DNA of 60,000 nt. It comes from Symsagittifera roscoffensis. Lineage: Eukaryota; Xenacoelomorpha; Acoela; Convolutidae. Below are positions 11,841 through 23,980 of the stretch, in pieces (positions within the stretch are counted from its first letter, which is position 1; every line of letters begins with the position of its first letter). The stretch is from positions 5,109,209-5,169,208 of the forward strand of contig NC_087065.1 in assembly GCF_963678635.1 (NCBI RefSeq), given 5' to 3'. The position numbers and the translations under genes were made by a program. A model generated the notes under the pieces. It saw only the letters and a list, made by a program, of their open reading frames with translations, was not told where the DNA came from and did no database searches.

Positions 11841-14800
11841 TCAGCATTAGTTACCTTGAAAGTAAAGCTAAAACGTTTTCTCTTTGAACGTTTCCTAACC
11901 CACCACAAGTTTACTTTGAAAATTTTCCTTGGCTCGTCTTTTAAAAAATAGAACGTTTTGCAACAAAATTTTCAAAATCTCAAACTTCGAGTGTAAGTTT
12001 AAACCATAGCAACTTTTGAGTCACCTTACACTTTTTTTTCTGTAATTTTTCTTACGAGGCCAAACTGTACTCTTGATATGAGCACAGTTTTTAAAGATGT
12101 TCCAAAGTGTAATTGGATTCCACTTACAACATTCCGCGTACAATTATCTGAAGCGTAAATTTTGTCGACTTACATCTTTCGCTGCGGATTTCGCAACAAG
12201 CAAATTAGTTAGGTGTTCTGGATTCTGCGGATTCCTCAATTTAGTTTATTAAACTTCACTAAGCCAGTTTTGGCATATGATCAATTAAAGATGGAGCTAG
12301 ATTTTTTATCTAGCAAATGCGGAAGTTAAAAACAGGGACTTAACCATTGTCAGCGAAGTCTCCGAACAAATCAGAAACCATTAGTAAACTTAATTGTGGA
12401 TCTACTCTTTAGTAATTGAGATAAATTTCGGTTTCAGCAACAGCTCAATTTTGCTATACACATACTGCTTTCTTTGTTTGTCGATTCCACAAACTGTTCC
12501 GGATTACGCAAATTTGTCTGTTTTTGGAGCGGTTTTGAGCGGTGCAATGCTTCAGCCAATTGTTTGTGGATTGCAAAACAGCAGAGAAGAGAAAGAAAAA
12601 GTAGCAATAATGCGATTTCGACAACAAATCTGATTTTGACCTGTTGCAGAATCAATTTACAATAAACAAAATGCACATCAATTTGGCCTCATAGGGTTGC
12701 TGGTGGAAAAATGGCCGGTTAAAAGGCAACCAGGTTTCAATGAATTTCAATGCGTATGATTTGCAACAGCTTTGTTACTAAGAGGTTTAGGCGAACAATG
12801 TAACCAAAAATATGGATTGTTTGAACAGCGATTTTTTTCACTCTTCCAGAATTTTTAGATCTTTTAAACAGCGGTTCATTTTGCTTCTCGTCATGATGTG
12901 TACGCAGATCGACAATATTATTAGCTTTGATTTTCTTGCTCCAACGGGCTTTTGTTTTTTTACAGCTCTCGAAGAAGAAACTTTTAATAAATAATGATGA
13001 GTGATAATAATTTTTCATCTTTTTAATTATAGAACAATTGAGCTGACTTAAATTGGCAATCTACTTGCTCAGCTTTGCTTTATCTGGAATGTTATAATTG
13101 ACAGGGTTAGATTCAAATCATAAAATCGTCGACTTTTGCAATTTTTAGTTAAAGCATTTTGTTAGCATACTAAAACACAGCGATGGCAGAGGGAGGAAGC
13201 TCAGCTCTAAATTTCAAAATCAGTCAGCACAAACGTGACAGGTTGCTGACAAAAGTTAATTGCAAATAAAATTTTGACTGCTCGTATCAAGATTAAGCCT
13301 TTAATATTTGACTGCCCTTTAAAGTATCTGCACTAGTTAGAAAAATGAAATTTGCTAGAAAAATCAAAGCTTTCAATTTTTTCACTTTTGGATAATATAC
13401 CATCCACCCACAGGCATTGTCATTCACAGAATTTTTTTGTGAGAGTTTTCATTTGGATTATTCGAGCCACTGATCACCATATGCTTTATTAGAATGGTTA
13501 GTAATTCTGATTAATTATCCCAAAAAAGTTAAAATTATTCTAAAATCTAAAAGTAGTATGAAAAAGGATCACAGGTATGCAGTATGAAAGCAGTTGAAAA
13601 AAAATTCGGTAAAATTTGAATGATCAGACTTTCGTTTGTCTGCGCAAGGTCTGCCTCATCATGAATTTTGCTTCAAGATTTGCTTCAAGTTTTGTTCAAG
13701 ATTTTTTGATATTGTCATTTTAAAAATATCACCTAATAAATTTGAACGAATCCAAATTGAAGTGTAATTTTAATCAATAAACTGGTTCAATCAATTCTGA
13801 TATCATGAACGGAAGTTGTTTTAAAAGCAAAAAAAGATAGTGAAGTTTTTCTATAAGAAATCGAGTTCCATGCTTCATTGAAAATTAAAAAAAACTGTTG
13901 TCTAACTTTCGAGTCACAGGTGAACTTAAGGGGTTTTTAAAAAATGACACAACTGCCACATCTAACTTTGAGCATGAATTAGTAGTATGAAGTAGTGATT
14001 TTCGCCAGTAACAATTTGAGTTCACGGTGAGCAACTTCAGTTTTTTCTGGTAGTTTTGTGTCGACCCTGTTTTGTTACAGATCACGTGATAAAATTTTGA
14101 TCCAAAAGTTTATTTCCTAAAAAGTATCCAACATTTCCTTAAATCATCTTCTGGGCCTAGATATATGTTTAATCACTATTTAATTCGTTTTCTAAATCAG
14201 TTTTTAAAAACTGTTTGGAAAATTTTGTATTATATTTAACATTCTGTTTCTCTAAAGACTTTTTAAATTAGTTATAAAAACAGATATTTGAGATAATAAA
14301 TATGAGGTTTGAAATCGAAAAATACTTCCCCCAAATACAATTTCAGTGAACATTTTTAAAAACTATCAGGACACGCAAGCTATCAGATTTCATTGAAAGT
14401 CCGAAACACATGTGCAATCAATTGATTCTAAGCATGCCACGGATTTATTGAATATCAATTAAGAACCATCAATGGTGGGCAGTGAGAAACTTTTGATTCC
14501 TTATTTGGATTCAAAAGACCATGGTTTTTTCTGCTCATTTAATTGCTTTTTACAAAAATTAATCAGCATGAGACTAGGATTGAACAAATTTTGTTGAAAA
14601 AAAATGTATTTTTTAAAATTTTGATTTTGAGTTTCAATTTAAATCATTATAGTCGGCCTCTTACGTCATACCTGCACATCAATTGGCTATTTTTGTGAAA
14701 TTACTCCTGAGTGATTACTACTCTTTTATAATTGTTCCAGTTTTCGAAGAAAGTGACGAATTAATTGTGCTCGTGATGTTATTTTTTCTCCAGACAAATT

Positions 14801-16030
14801 TCGACTCATTAACTGGAAACTTGTGGCCAATTTTTCAGAATGCCGATGGGTTATGTTGCCTAGAGCTGTTGTTTTGAAATGTTGTATTTTATCTGTGATT
14901 TGTTTAAGCTATAGAGGTTTAAAGAGTCCAATTTAGCGAACTCGTGTCAAATAATCTGTGAAGTTTTTTTGTGTTATTAAACCGTAAGCTGTGTTATTAA
15001 ACTTCATATAGCTTGAGGGAGGGGGTAATTTTCAAAAAAAAAATCATCCCAAAACCAAATTTAAATTGTGGTTTAACTCGATCACTACTTCATAGGCAAA
15101 ATTTCAGTATCGTACTACGCCCTGATACGACTGTTCCTGTTCAAATTTGACAAGATTTATGACGTATCTCATTTTTTGGGAAACACAACTTATTTAAAAC
15201 ACGATCATAAACACATTTATATTATTTGGATAAAATAATTTTTGTAATAATTCAATTACAGTATCGAGTAAAAGTAAATAACGATTTAGTTTCTGAGCTG
15301 ATTTTTTTCGGATCTTTTGGGTGAATAACTAATCTTATCCTACCAATTTTTGCATACGTTTTGTTCAAATTCCTAAATTTTTGTCTGATTAGTTCTTCTT
15401 AAAAAAATTGACGCTAATATTCAATGTAACAGATGAAAGTTGCTTTCTTTGCACGTGAGCAATTTATGGTGCAATTTATGGTCGTTTGAGCTAGTTGTGA
15501 GTTCAAGCGTAGATTCAAATGTTCAGCGTTGAACAAATATACGAAACATGAAAGTAATTTGGAAAGCAGAAAACTGCATGAAAAAGTCCACTTAAATTTT
15601 TTTCGAAAGTACTGGTTTTTAATATTTCAAATACTAACAAAATTTTCGAGTTTGCTCCCACACTATCAGGTTTTGTATTGTAAAATTTTCTTTTTAGGCT
15701 ACCACAGAAAATTGAAAGCGTATTGATATCGATCCGAGATTTTTGAACTTGAACTAGCATACTTGAACTAGAATAAAATGCGGATGGCAACACTGCTCGA
15801 ATGAATACTTTGATAGTTTCAATACACAAAAATTTTTACACTTAAATTATGATATTATCAGCCTAAAATTCGTAGTTTGTCGAAATATCAACAGCCAAAA
15901 ACTATTCGAGTTCAATGAATGGGCAGTCGAAACAATTGGGGCTTTGCTCTGATGCGACTAGTATTGTTCATATATAGGAAACTGTTAAGCATGCTTAAAT
16001 TAATTCTTAATTGATTTGAAAAAAGGGATC
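11841..16030. other. Non-coding AT-rich stretch
   Basis: No gene supported. It holds a motif shared with 58.1 kb (TTACGAGGCCAAACTGT at 12052), a diverged family A 5' end at about 13.28-13.34 kb (GACTGCTCGTATCAAG, then TTTGACTGCCCTTTAA), and an inverted family A 5' end near 15.93-15.96 kb. Open frames here are short, lack family resemblance and look random. Confidence 0.5.
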
Positions 16031-16034
16031 AAAA

Positions 16035-16270
16035 CTTCGCTTAGGCGTTGACAGTGCGAAATATATCACGTATTAATTGAAATCTTTAAACCCCCATTAC
16101 TAGTCGAAAAATAATCACAGGTGAAATATCGTTTTAATTTTGAGCTCAAGGCAACAATACCTTTCAAATGATATAAAACACTTCCGTCAAACCTGACTAG
16201 ATTTGTCTGGAGAGAAAAAAACCACCCGCGCACAAATGTTCCGTCATTTTCTTCGAAAGTCGGAAAAACA
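16035..16270 (+). repeat. Family A dispersed repeat, diverged 3' half
   Basis: It matches the right half of family A: AGTGCGAAATATATCACG, then CTTTAAACCCCCAT, AATCACAGGTGAAATATC, GAGCTCAAGGCAACAATACC and the terminal CGAAAGTCGGAA. The 5' part is missing or unrecognisable. Divergence is higher than in the copies at 34-36 and 41 kb. Confidence 0.75.
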
Positions 16271-17179
16271 ACTTATTTTCTTTCAGCCAAGTTTAGGCAG
16301 GGTAGAGCATTTTGTATGCCACTCTTGTTTTGAGCAAGCTCTGTCAATGACCATTCACGTCATGATTCAATTTTCAATTGGCAAGACCAAGATTCAGCAA
16401 AACTGCCATATTGATCGAATGGACCTCGTTTTTGTAAGATCACCTTATTCAAATTAGATTATTTGTCGTAAGAATGCCAGAATACTTTTCTATTTTAGGA
16501 GGGTTTTTCTCTTTGTGTGAACATAGTTCAACGATTGATTGTTCATGATTTTATTCTGTTTAAGTTCAAGAAATTGGATACCAAAAGGTCGAAAACAAAT
16601 GGCGCACAGACTGTTTACAAAGGTATTTCAGTTCACTCCATTAAGTTTTCCTAAATCAGCTTTTTTTGAAATGTTGCAAAACCTTGTTTTATGTTGGTAA
16701 AGCTCGGGTGTAGGGTCTCAACTTATCAATAAGACGGACTTTCATTGACTTGTAATCGGAAGGATACGCTGATCCTCTTAAAAGTCTTTAAGAATCATTT
16801 GCATAATTTATTTAGTTTCTCATACTAATTATCTCACGATTAACAAAATTAGTATTGCTTCTTTACGTTCTGATAGTCTTTTTTTTGCAAACTATTGCAG
16901 TTTTGAGCTAATTTTTAGGTAACAGAATTGTTCATTGTTTTTAGCGTTGAACAGATTGTCAAAGAAATTTTAATTGCAATTATCCGGATTTCACGCCACA
17001 CGTTTTTAATTCTCCGAAACTCTGGATTGCTTGGCTCCCAAAAAGGGACTTTGACATTTGGGTTTTTTAAAATTTGACTTAACTTAATTCAACTTTGACA
17101 TTTATTTAACGGATTTTGAGTCGTTTTTAATATACTATACTGATAGCAAAGTTTTCGTCCACAGTCTCAAGTTTATTAT

Positions 17180-17440
17180 TCTCGTTTTTTAGATCGACCA
17201 AATTGATTTTCCAAGGGCTCCCAGAACACTTAAAAAGACCTTATGTCGACAAAATTTCCACGCCGCAGGCATGTTTTTGAAAAAAAAAGAACATGTCAAA
17301 ATTGCTGTTTCTGAGCAGTTTCTGGAAACAGTTTGACAAAAAAAAATAGTCTTTTTGGCGCGATCTTTTCTTCAAAATTAGTATACATTGGCGCCAAAGG
17401 CGCCTATAGAAAACTTTTCGGGCGGGTCGCCGAAACTGTT
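17180..17440 (+). repeat. Family B dispersed repeat (GGCGCC type)
   Basis: The order is: GATCGACCAAATTGATTTTC; AAAAAGACCTTATGTCGAC; a long A-rich middle; TTGGCGCCAAAGGCGCC at about 17391-17407; then a GGCGGGTCGCC segment. The same order of blocks recurs at 29.6, 30.1 and 43.7 kb, which defines the family. The copy may extend to 17.7 kb. Two overlapping minus-strand frames here (127 and 104 codons) have no family resemblance and run through repeat sequence, so I do not call them genes. Confidence 0.7.
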
Positions 17441-18800
17441 TGCCACGAATTAATAACAATGGGGGGTACCCTTTGGATGGCGAGAAGGTCGAACCCCTGA
17501 GGGGAAGAGAGCGTCGGCCCCCACCTAAGCCTACCGCTGAATAGAGCATAGCTTTTTGTAGAAAAGGGAATAAATATTTTGTTAATGGCAGCGGATCTAC
17601 AAAATAAAAAAAAACTCGATGCATCCCGAAAATTTTTCGCTAAAAACGTGAAAGGACTTTCAAACAAAGTAATTTGCAAAAACTTGACTTTACAGAATTT
17701 AAACTGTCCCAGAACCACATTCTATAACAACTAAAAAAACTGTTAAAATCTGAAGACAACAGAACAATTACAACTTTCCTTTTTATGAAAAATAGTCTAA
17801 TTTTGCTATTTCACAGAGAAAAATAAAAGCTGTTTTTGATTTCTTTAAATTTTTTCAACAACCAATTTTGTTTCCACGACCAATTTTTTTTTGATAAGTT
17901 TAAACTTAATTTAAACCTTACAGGATTGAAAACTGCTAGTTGTACAGTTCATACACTCAGATATTAAATACCGTTTCGAAATCGTAGGAACATTTATGAC
18001 AAGCATTTGCTTATATGATTTTCGTTCTTAGCTTGGCTTAGAGTAAATTTTTTGAAAAAAAACTAGTCCTATATATTTACCTATGCTTATCTGAAAGAGG
18101 TGTTAAGTTTCACAAAATAATTGCTTAAAATAAGCTCACAAAATAGTATTATTAATCATAAGAAATTAATTCTAGTGTAGGTTCACAACGATTGATACAA
18201 ACTATTTATATGATCACTTGAAGAACCCAGTCTCTGAGTTCGTCGTTATGCAATTTAAGCCTGTTTTTAGACCTTTTTGAGCGCAAAAAATATAGTTTTA
18301 TTCGGCATGGCGGTGTAATACCCCTATTATTTTATGTTACGACACTCAACTTTTACGATCTAAGGAAATTTAAATTTTTTTTAGGTATATACATAAAAGT
18401 TTTGCTCAGAGTTTAAACATTGGAGAAAATCGGTTATTTGGGAAAAAATTAGAATAAAATTAACAGCTAAATTTTTTTCCAGAACTGTAGTATTTAAAAA
18501 TTTATGGAGAAACTTGTGAAATTACTTTCGTGTCATTTTGAAAATCATTTCGAATAAAGTCGGAAAAGATTTGTGAGGCAGTTAAAGAATTTTTGAGTTC
18601 TGGTAACCATTCAAAAATCATTGTTTTTTTAATTATTGACAACTAGTTTGATTACTTTCTTAAGGTTATATGGCAATTTGAAGAGTTCATCTGATGTTGA
18701 AATTTTTCGCAAATAGTTTAACATAAAAAATTTAAAAATTCGTATAAATGAATTTCTGTTACATTAGATATTTTCTTTTTTCCCCGCATCACACATACTG
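17441..18800. other. Non-coding AT-rich stretch
   Basis: 17.46-17.56 kb is distinctly GC-richer than its surroundings (runs of GGGGGG and CCCCC). The rest is AT-rich and shows no gene, RNA or repeat that I can support. Confidence 0.4.
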
Positions 18801-20150
18801 ATTCAAACTTCCTTGAAGATTAAGACTCTCGTTAATCTGTTGATGTTGAAAGCAGTTTTGTATAGGTTTGACTGTGAGGTTAATTCGTGCTTTAATACTC
18901 CATATCGAATAACTAGCTTAGGTATGTTTAGTAAAATTGTTTCAATTGTTGTTTATTTAGAACCTTACACCGCCGATAGTTGTTTTTTATGGAATTTGCT
19001 TAGCTTCATAAAGAAACTTCAAAGTGATGCGTGAGTTCCAGTTTTTATTGAGGTTCAAACCCAGAGGTTCAAACCCAGACTTTTGCTCTATGTCTTAATC
19101 GTTCCTTTTAATTGATTAATTGCTTTTATAAACTTTTTTACAGCTTTCTCATGGTTTCGATCAGTTTTAATTTTTCAGACTGAGTTTTCTCGGCTGTATC
19201 ATCGGAATAGAATCAGACATTTTTTTAAAATCATTTGTGGTATATCATTAATGAACAGAATGAAAAATAGTGGTCCTAGAAGTAAGCCTGGCGAGATTCC
19301 CCCTTTGATTTTCGATTTGATTTTGTTGACGCTTCAAAATTGCTTTCTGATACGTTTGATAATAGAATATCAAATACAGATCCTCTTTGATAATAGTCAT
19401 AAAATTTATTTAGAAGAATCTCATAATCAACAGTATCAAACGTCCATTCTTAAATTAAGAAATGAACCTTGAGTTTCAATGGCTTGGTTGTCCCAATCAA
19501 ATCTGATTTCTTCTAGTAGAGAAGTAATAGCGTCGAATGTACTTAGTTTTTGTCTGAATCTGACCTGAGACCGATGTTGTTTGTTTTCATGAGTGACAAA
19601 ATCTAAAACTCGGTTCTAAATTTAATCGTTCTTGTAATTTGACAACACGGGTAAAGAGAAAAACTTGTCTAAAAATGGAAGATTCAAGCTCATTTTCTTT
19701 GTTATGTATAGGGATTACTCTTGCAATTTTTTTGAGTTTGGAAAACCACTCGTGTCAAAATAATTTAGAAACAAATTAGTCAGAACAGGCTCTATATGCT
19801 TTCGTATTGAAAAAATGTAGGACCGATTGATAATGTGGCAAATTATACTGAGTTTCTTTTTCAAGTGTTCCCAAATTGTTTGGATTTCACTAGTTGTTAC
19901 CGGTCTCAAAAACAAAACTTTTTTACGCATGTTTTTGCTATTTGTATGGTGTGGATTTATGAACACTTTTGCTTATTTGTCGATTATATCCACTAGTTTT
20001 TTGTTGAATAAATCTGTGTTCTGTGCTTTAAAATAATTGTTTTTAGCTGTTGCAGTAAATTGTTATTCATTTGAAAAATATTATTTTGTTCCTAGTGGCC
20101 TGATTCTGCAGTGTGATCTAATAAAATTTCTTATTTGCGAAGCTTATAAT
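18800..20150 (-). pseudogene. Decayed non-LTR (LINE) reverse transcriptase
   Basis: On the minus strand, blocks of a Jockey/CR1-like LINE reverse transcriptase appear in order from 20.1 kb down. They are: PVTTSEIQTIW followed by IEPVLTNLF and GFPNS (19.95-19.74 kb); QVRFRQKLSTFDAI, equivalent to QxGFRxxxSTxxA (about 19.55 kb); FDTVDYEIL with a frame change (about 19.43 kb); GISPGLLLGPLFFILFINDI, equivalent to GVPQGSxLGPLLFxLYINDL (19.31-19.24 kb); and YSDDTA (19.21-19.18 kb), equivalent to the catalytic FADDT. Frameshifts and stops separate them. A YGVLKHELTSQSN segment at 18.9 kb may be the thumb region. No endonuclease domain or poly-A tail was recognised. Confidence 0.85.
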
Positions 20151-20166
20151 TAAATTACATAATGAT

Positions 20167-21085
20167 TTAGCGACAGAAGTAAATCGTAAAACAAATAAAT
20201 TTTATGTTGCTTTTTGTACGAGGCGTTTTTTCCATGCGTAATCAGAAGGATGCATCGTATAAGAGAATTTCAGAACCCCTGTCTTAGCCACAAGGCCGCA
20301 TATCACAGCAAGCTACAAAGCCATATGTAGTCACAGAAAGGCTAAAAAACTACAGTTCCTGAACTTATTTTACTCACAAATGCAAAATACAAAGAAACTG
20401 TTTAAGGCGCTTTGCGAACCATATCCAAAGCGCAGAAATTAGTTTTGTCATCTAGTCTTTAAACTGAACATTGAGAAATTTTTTAAGTAAAGACTTTCTT
20501 TTCATTCGATAAGCATTTTGGTTTCTTCTTCATTAAGTACTAAATGTTACAAAGTATCATGTACGTTCGAAAATTTAAACAATTTTTTTTCTAACTTCAA
20601 TTCAATTTTTGATGAAATCATTTAATTTAAATCCTCCGTTTTGGCCTGTATGATCAGGGAGTTTTTTCTCACTCCAAGCATTTTTGCCAGAGGGGTTGAT
20701 AATATTGTCGAGTTTGTGTTTTATGGCTGTTTATCTAGGTCAATTAAAAAATTGACCTTATAAGGCTTACGTGGTTTGATGGGGTCATTCATAGCCACCG
20801 ATAGCACGCAGTTGTTAGTAACTGTGGTCATACCAGATTTCGCTGCCTTTAATCTTATTTCTTCTTCCGTAGCAGGAAGTTGTTCTTTGAAATGTAGTTT
20901 TTTTTATTGATTGGGTTAATTTTCTGTCGCAGAACTTTTCTTGCGTGAAACACTTTATCTTTGTTCAAAAATACTATTACTTCAATCCGAAAACAGTAAA
21001 TACTTTAATCACACGATCAAAGATAAACGCCTCGTAGAAAAGCAACATAAAATTTATTTATTTTACAATTTATCTCTGTCGCTAA
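20167..21085. mobile_element. 0.92-kb element with 61-bp terminal inverted repeats
   Basis: The left end, 20167-20228, begins TTAGCGACAGAAGTAAATCG and ends ACGAGGCGTTT. The right end, 21025-21085, is its reverse complement with about five differences and one indel. Each end abuts a TA that could be a TA target duplication (TA then GCGACAG; CTGTCGC then TA), which suits a Tc1/mariner-type insertion. No transposase is present; the interior is mostly AT-rich with one broken coding-like stretch. It abuts the LINE remnant, so it may have inserted into it. Confidence 0.75.
20721..21000 (-). pseudogene. Coding-like remnant inside the inverted-repeat element, unknown family
   Basis: The minus strand reads without stops from about 21.0 kb: a hydrophobic-then-basic stretch including FRIEVIVFLNKD and KVFHARKVLRQKIN. 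A one-base frame change near 20890 follows, and then 168 bp (20888-20721) encode a mixed-charge peptide with LPATEEEIRLKA, MTTVTNNCVLSVAMNDP and VNFLIDLDKQ, ending in a stop. The two frames together would give roughly 90 residues that look like real protein. I do not recognise the family. A retroelement ORF1-type protein or a captured host exon are both possible. Confidence 0.35.
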
Positions 21086-21648
21086 GTACCATGAGTGTCT
21101 CTTGGTAGTACGTGCCAGGCCTTTATTTTCTCGTATTTTAGTGTTAATCCCAGAAAACAAGCAGTAACATTTGAAACTCACCTCGCATCAAACGGCTAGT
21201 ATTGCAAAAGTCAGTTACTTACTTCATATGATTTCTTGTATGCCTTTCGAGGCCTTTTTTTTAAAAGATCGAAGTTTTAAAATATAACTTTCTTCACGAT
21301 TTTATATGAAAAGTTATAATCAAGTAGTTTAGTATGCAAATTACTTTAGGATTGTTGAGAAAATATTTTTTTCAGAAACTGAATGGTAACTTCACAAATT
21401 TACTATCAGTGATGTAGACAAAAACAAATTGGTTGATAGGTGTATAAACAAAAGTTTTAGTTTATAAACATGAAATAAATATTAAATTGGTATACCAGTG
21501 AATAAATCCAAAACAATAACGAAAACTAAGGCACAAAAATTTGAAGAAAATGAAATACCACATCTTTAAATAAACACCCTGAAGTTATCAATTTTCTTGC
21601 TCATGAATTAGTTAATTTTTTCAAAGTTAAAAGTAGTTTACGAGGGTG
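21086..21648. other. Non-coding stretch downstream of DSTYK
   Basis: It holds the presumed 3' untranslated region of the minus-strand kinase gene. I did not find a convincing canonical polyadenylation signal on that strand close to the stop codon. Confidence 0.4.
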
Positions 21649-23678
21649 CTATAAAGCGGGAGGCCCGACAAACGTTGTATTTCTAGCCTGCCTTGTCTGT
21701 GAATCATTGTTGTTATTTCTGTGAGCGAGAGTTCTGGTGATTGCTGATTGGACAAGGGCCTCCAACCTCGGCCTGATATAACCCAAATGGGGTCTCGTAG
21801 CCGGTACTGTTAGCCAGCATTCGGACATTATTCTCCACGCGTCCTCCTCGAAGAAACTCAGCCTCTCGGGTCGAACCCCCCTTTGAACTACACTCCATAG
21901 GTGCTCTTTTGAAGTACACTGCTCGAAATTATGGGGCAGTTTAACTGTTCCAGCACACATGTACCAAAAAAGAATTCCGAAAGCGTAAGTGTCTACCGAA
22001 TGATCGTAGTCGGCTCGCAACAACTCGGGTGCCATGTGAATCGGAGTCCCCACGATGCTTCCGCTCATCATAGCTTCGGGCTTACAGAACCCTAAGTCGG
22101 TTATTTTGCCCCGATTTCTCTCGTCGAGTAAAATATTTTTCAATTTTATATCTCGATGCACCAATCCTTGACTGTGCAAGAATCTCAAACCATCGACGAC
22201 GTCGAGAGCCACTTGTAGTCTGTCAGGGTAAGAGAGTCGTGACTTAATGGCACTGTACAAGTCACGTGGGTATCTGTCCATGATTAGTAGGGCCGCAACT
22301 TGTCCCGAACCCCCTCCCCCATAGTTATGGTCAATAACTGACCCCCTAATTTGCACTATTCTATCATGGGCTGGTAAGCTTCTGGTGTAGTAATACTCCA
22401 TGGAAAGGTCATTCCAGTGTTTTTCGTCAGGGGGGAGCAAACTTTTGATTGCCACATTGGTGTATTTGCCCCACCCGGTTTGACAGGCGTAGACAACCCC
22501 GTATTGACCGCGCCCAATTTCACCTTCTAGTTTCGGCAGCCCGTACAGCGCGCAGTCCCGAAGTGATAACGACTCCATAGCGAGTCGTGATATTTTAGGC
22601 GCCAAGTTTTTCCGAACTTGCATCCTTCGTTCTTCGTTCTTCTCTAATTTCCTCGCCTGACGAACTTCTAAGTTTTTCAGAGCGTTCAAAAATTGTTCAT
22701 GTGAATTCTGTAATTTGTTTTTGAATTGCTGGCATATCATTTTGGCAAGCTTTGCTTCGCTTAAGCCGGACATCAGCTTATTAGCAATCGACATTTTCCA
22801 ATCGGCTGTGAAAAAAGAAGGCGGCGAATTCTTATATGTCATTGAAGTGAAAAGTTCTCTCATTTTGGATACCAAATTGGCAGAGTTTTTATCATCTGGT
22901 TCTTGAGAATTTATTGGCAATTCGACCATGTATGCCGCATTTAGAATTGCTTTTAAGGCAGTTTGCGCTGGTCGGTGGTCGCAAGGTTCTTCATTGCCAT
23001 CGGAGGCCTCACTGGAACCCAGTTGATCATTGAGGTTCTCCTCAAGGGCTTTAAGACATCTTCCCAAAACACCTGTGAGGTTTTCATTTAATTGAGCTGT
23101 TGTGTCTCTCATATTTTGAATGACTCTTTGGTTTATTTTGGTTAAGACTAAGTTCTGAATATGAGCTTCGTAGCTTTTGACCTCGGCGTAGCTAGTCATT
23201 GATTGGCTGTGACTTAGTGTGAAATCGGCCGCTTCTTTCAAAATTTCTTCTCGTGTTCCGTGAATCGTTTCGTGGATGATGATTTTCAGATCATTTTGCT
23301 GCTTATTTGCAATTTGCATCAACGACTGAAACAATTCCAGCTCTTTTTCTTTCGTATATAAAATCTTTTTGGGAGTTATTTGGCAGTCGCGCGATAATTC
23401 GTAGGCAGTTGAAACAAAGTTTTTCAGCACATAAGTGTGGGTGTTATGAAGTAAAGTTGATAAATTAGCCAAGTGAGCTCGAAGAGATTTGATTAGAAAC
23501 CCCACAAACTGTTCAATGTCGGAAATGGTCTCGCAAAGAACACTGGCCACCTCGACCTTCTTGGATTCGAACTTCCCGCGGGCGAGGGCGTGCATTGGGT
23601 AGCTGTTTTCGAATAAGTTCTGTTTCCGGTTGCTGAAGTATTCGTTGTCATCGCTGTCATCGTTTATTGTCACTCCGC
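21649..23678 (-). CDS. DSTYK: DSTYK (dusty) protein kinase, exon 2 with kinase domain
   Basis: This is the second and last coding exon of the dual serine/threonine and tyrosine protein kinase DSTYK, residues 393-1068 of 1068. The acceptor TTTGTTTGTAG, then GCGGAGTG, fixes the start at 23678 and continues the phase of exon 1. The upstream helical region (about 460-760) includes ITPKK and ASKLAK-like blocks typical of the family. The kinase domain spans about 776-1034: glycine loop GRGQYG (781-786), VAIK Lys804, HRDIKLKN with catalytic Asp902 and Asn907, DLG (Asp920) in place of DFG, activation segment SIVGTPIHMAPE (Glu944), and SVDTYAFG (Asp955). HWNDLSMEYYY, SVIDHNYGGG and TDLGFCKPEAMMSGS are DSTYK signatures. 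All catalytic residues are present, so it should be active. The whole kinase domain lacks introns. Confidence 0.97.
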
Positions 23679-23980
23679 CTACAAACAAATGGGTCGATTA
23701 TTTTCAACACAGTTATATATTTTTGGTTATGAGAAGACTTTTCGTACAAACAAAGATATTAATATAAATTTTAACATTAGAAAAACTAAACAAAAAAATA
23801 TTTTAAAAAATATACGATCTTTTGAAGAAATATTATTCACACAATTGTTATCACGAACATTTTATCAACAATTTGGTATGCTTTAAAGGATAATTAATTA
23901 CATAAATTTTTGAAAAATGACAAGTTGACCTTTAAAAAGTTACTTTCAAGATAACAGTGAAAACTAAAAAAAAGTCTCAC
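23679..23980 (-). other. DSTYK intron, 302 bp, GT-AG
   Basis: The donor reads CAGAG then GTGAGA, and the acceptor TTTGTAG then GCGGAG. The intron interrupts a Gly codon after its first base (phase 1) and restores a continuous frame. It is very AT-rich and has stops in all frames. Confidence 0.92.

Noticed and set aside
17241-17718. Overlapping minus-strand frames of 127 and 104 codons
   Set aside because: They run through a family B repeat and a short GC-rich patch, show no domain, and overlap each other in different frames.
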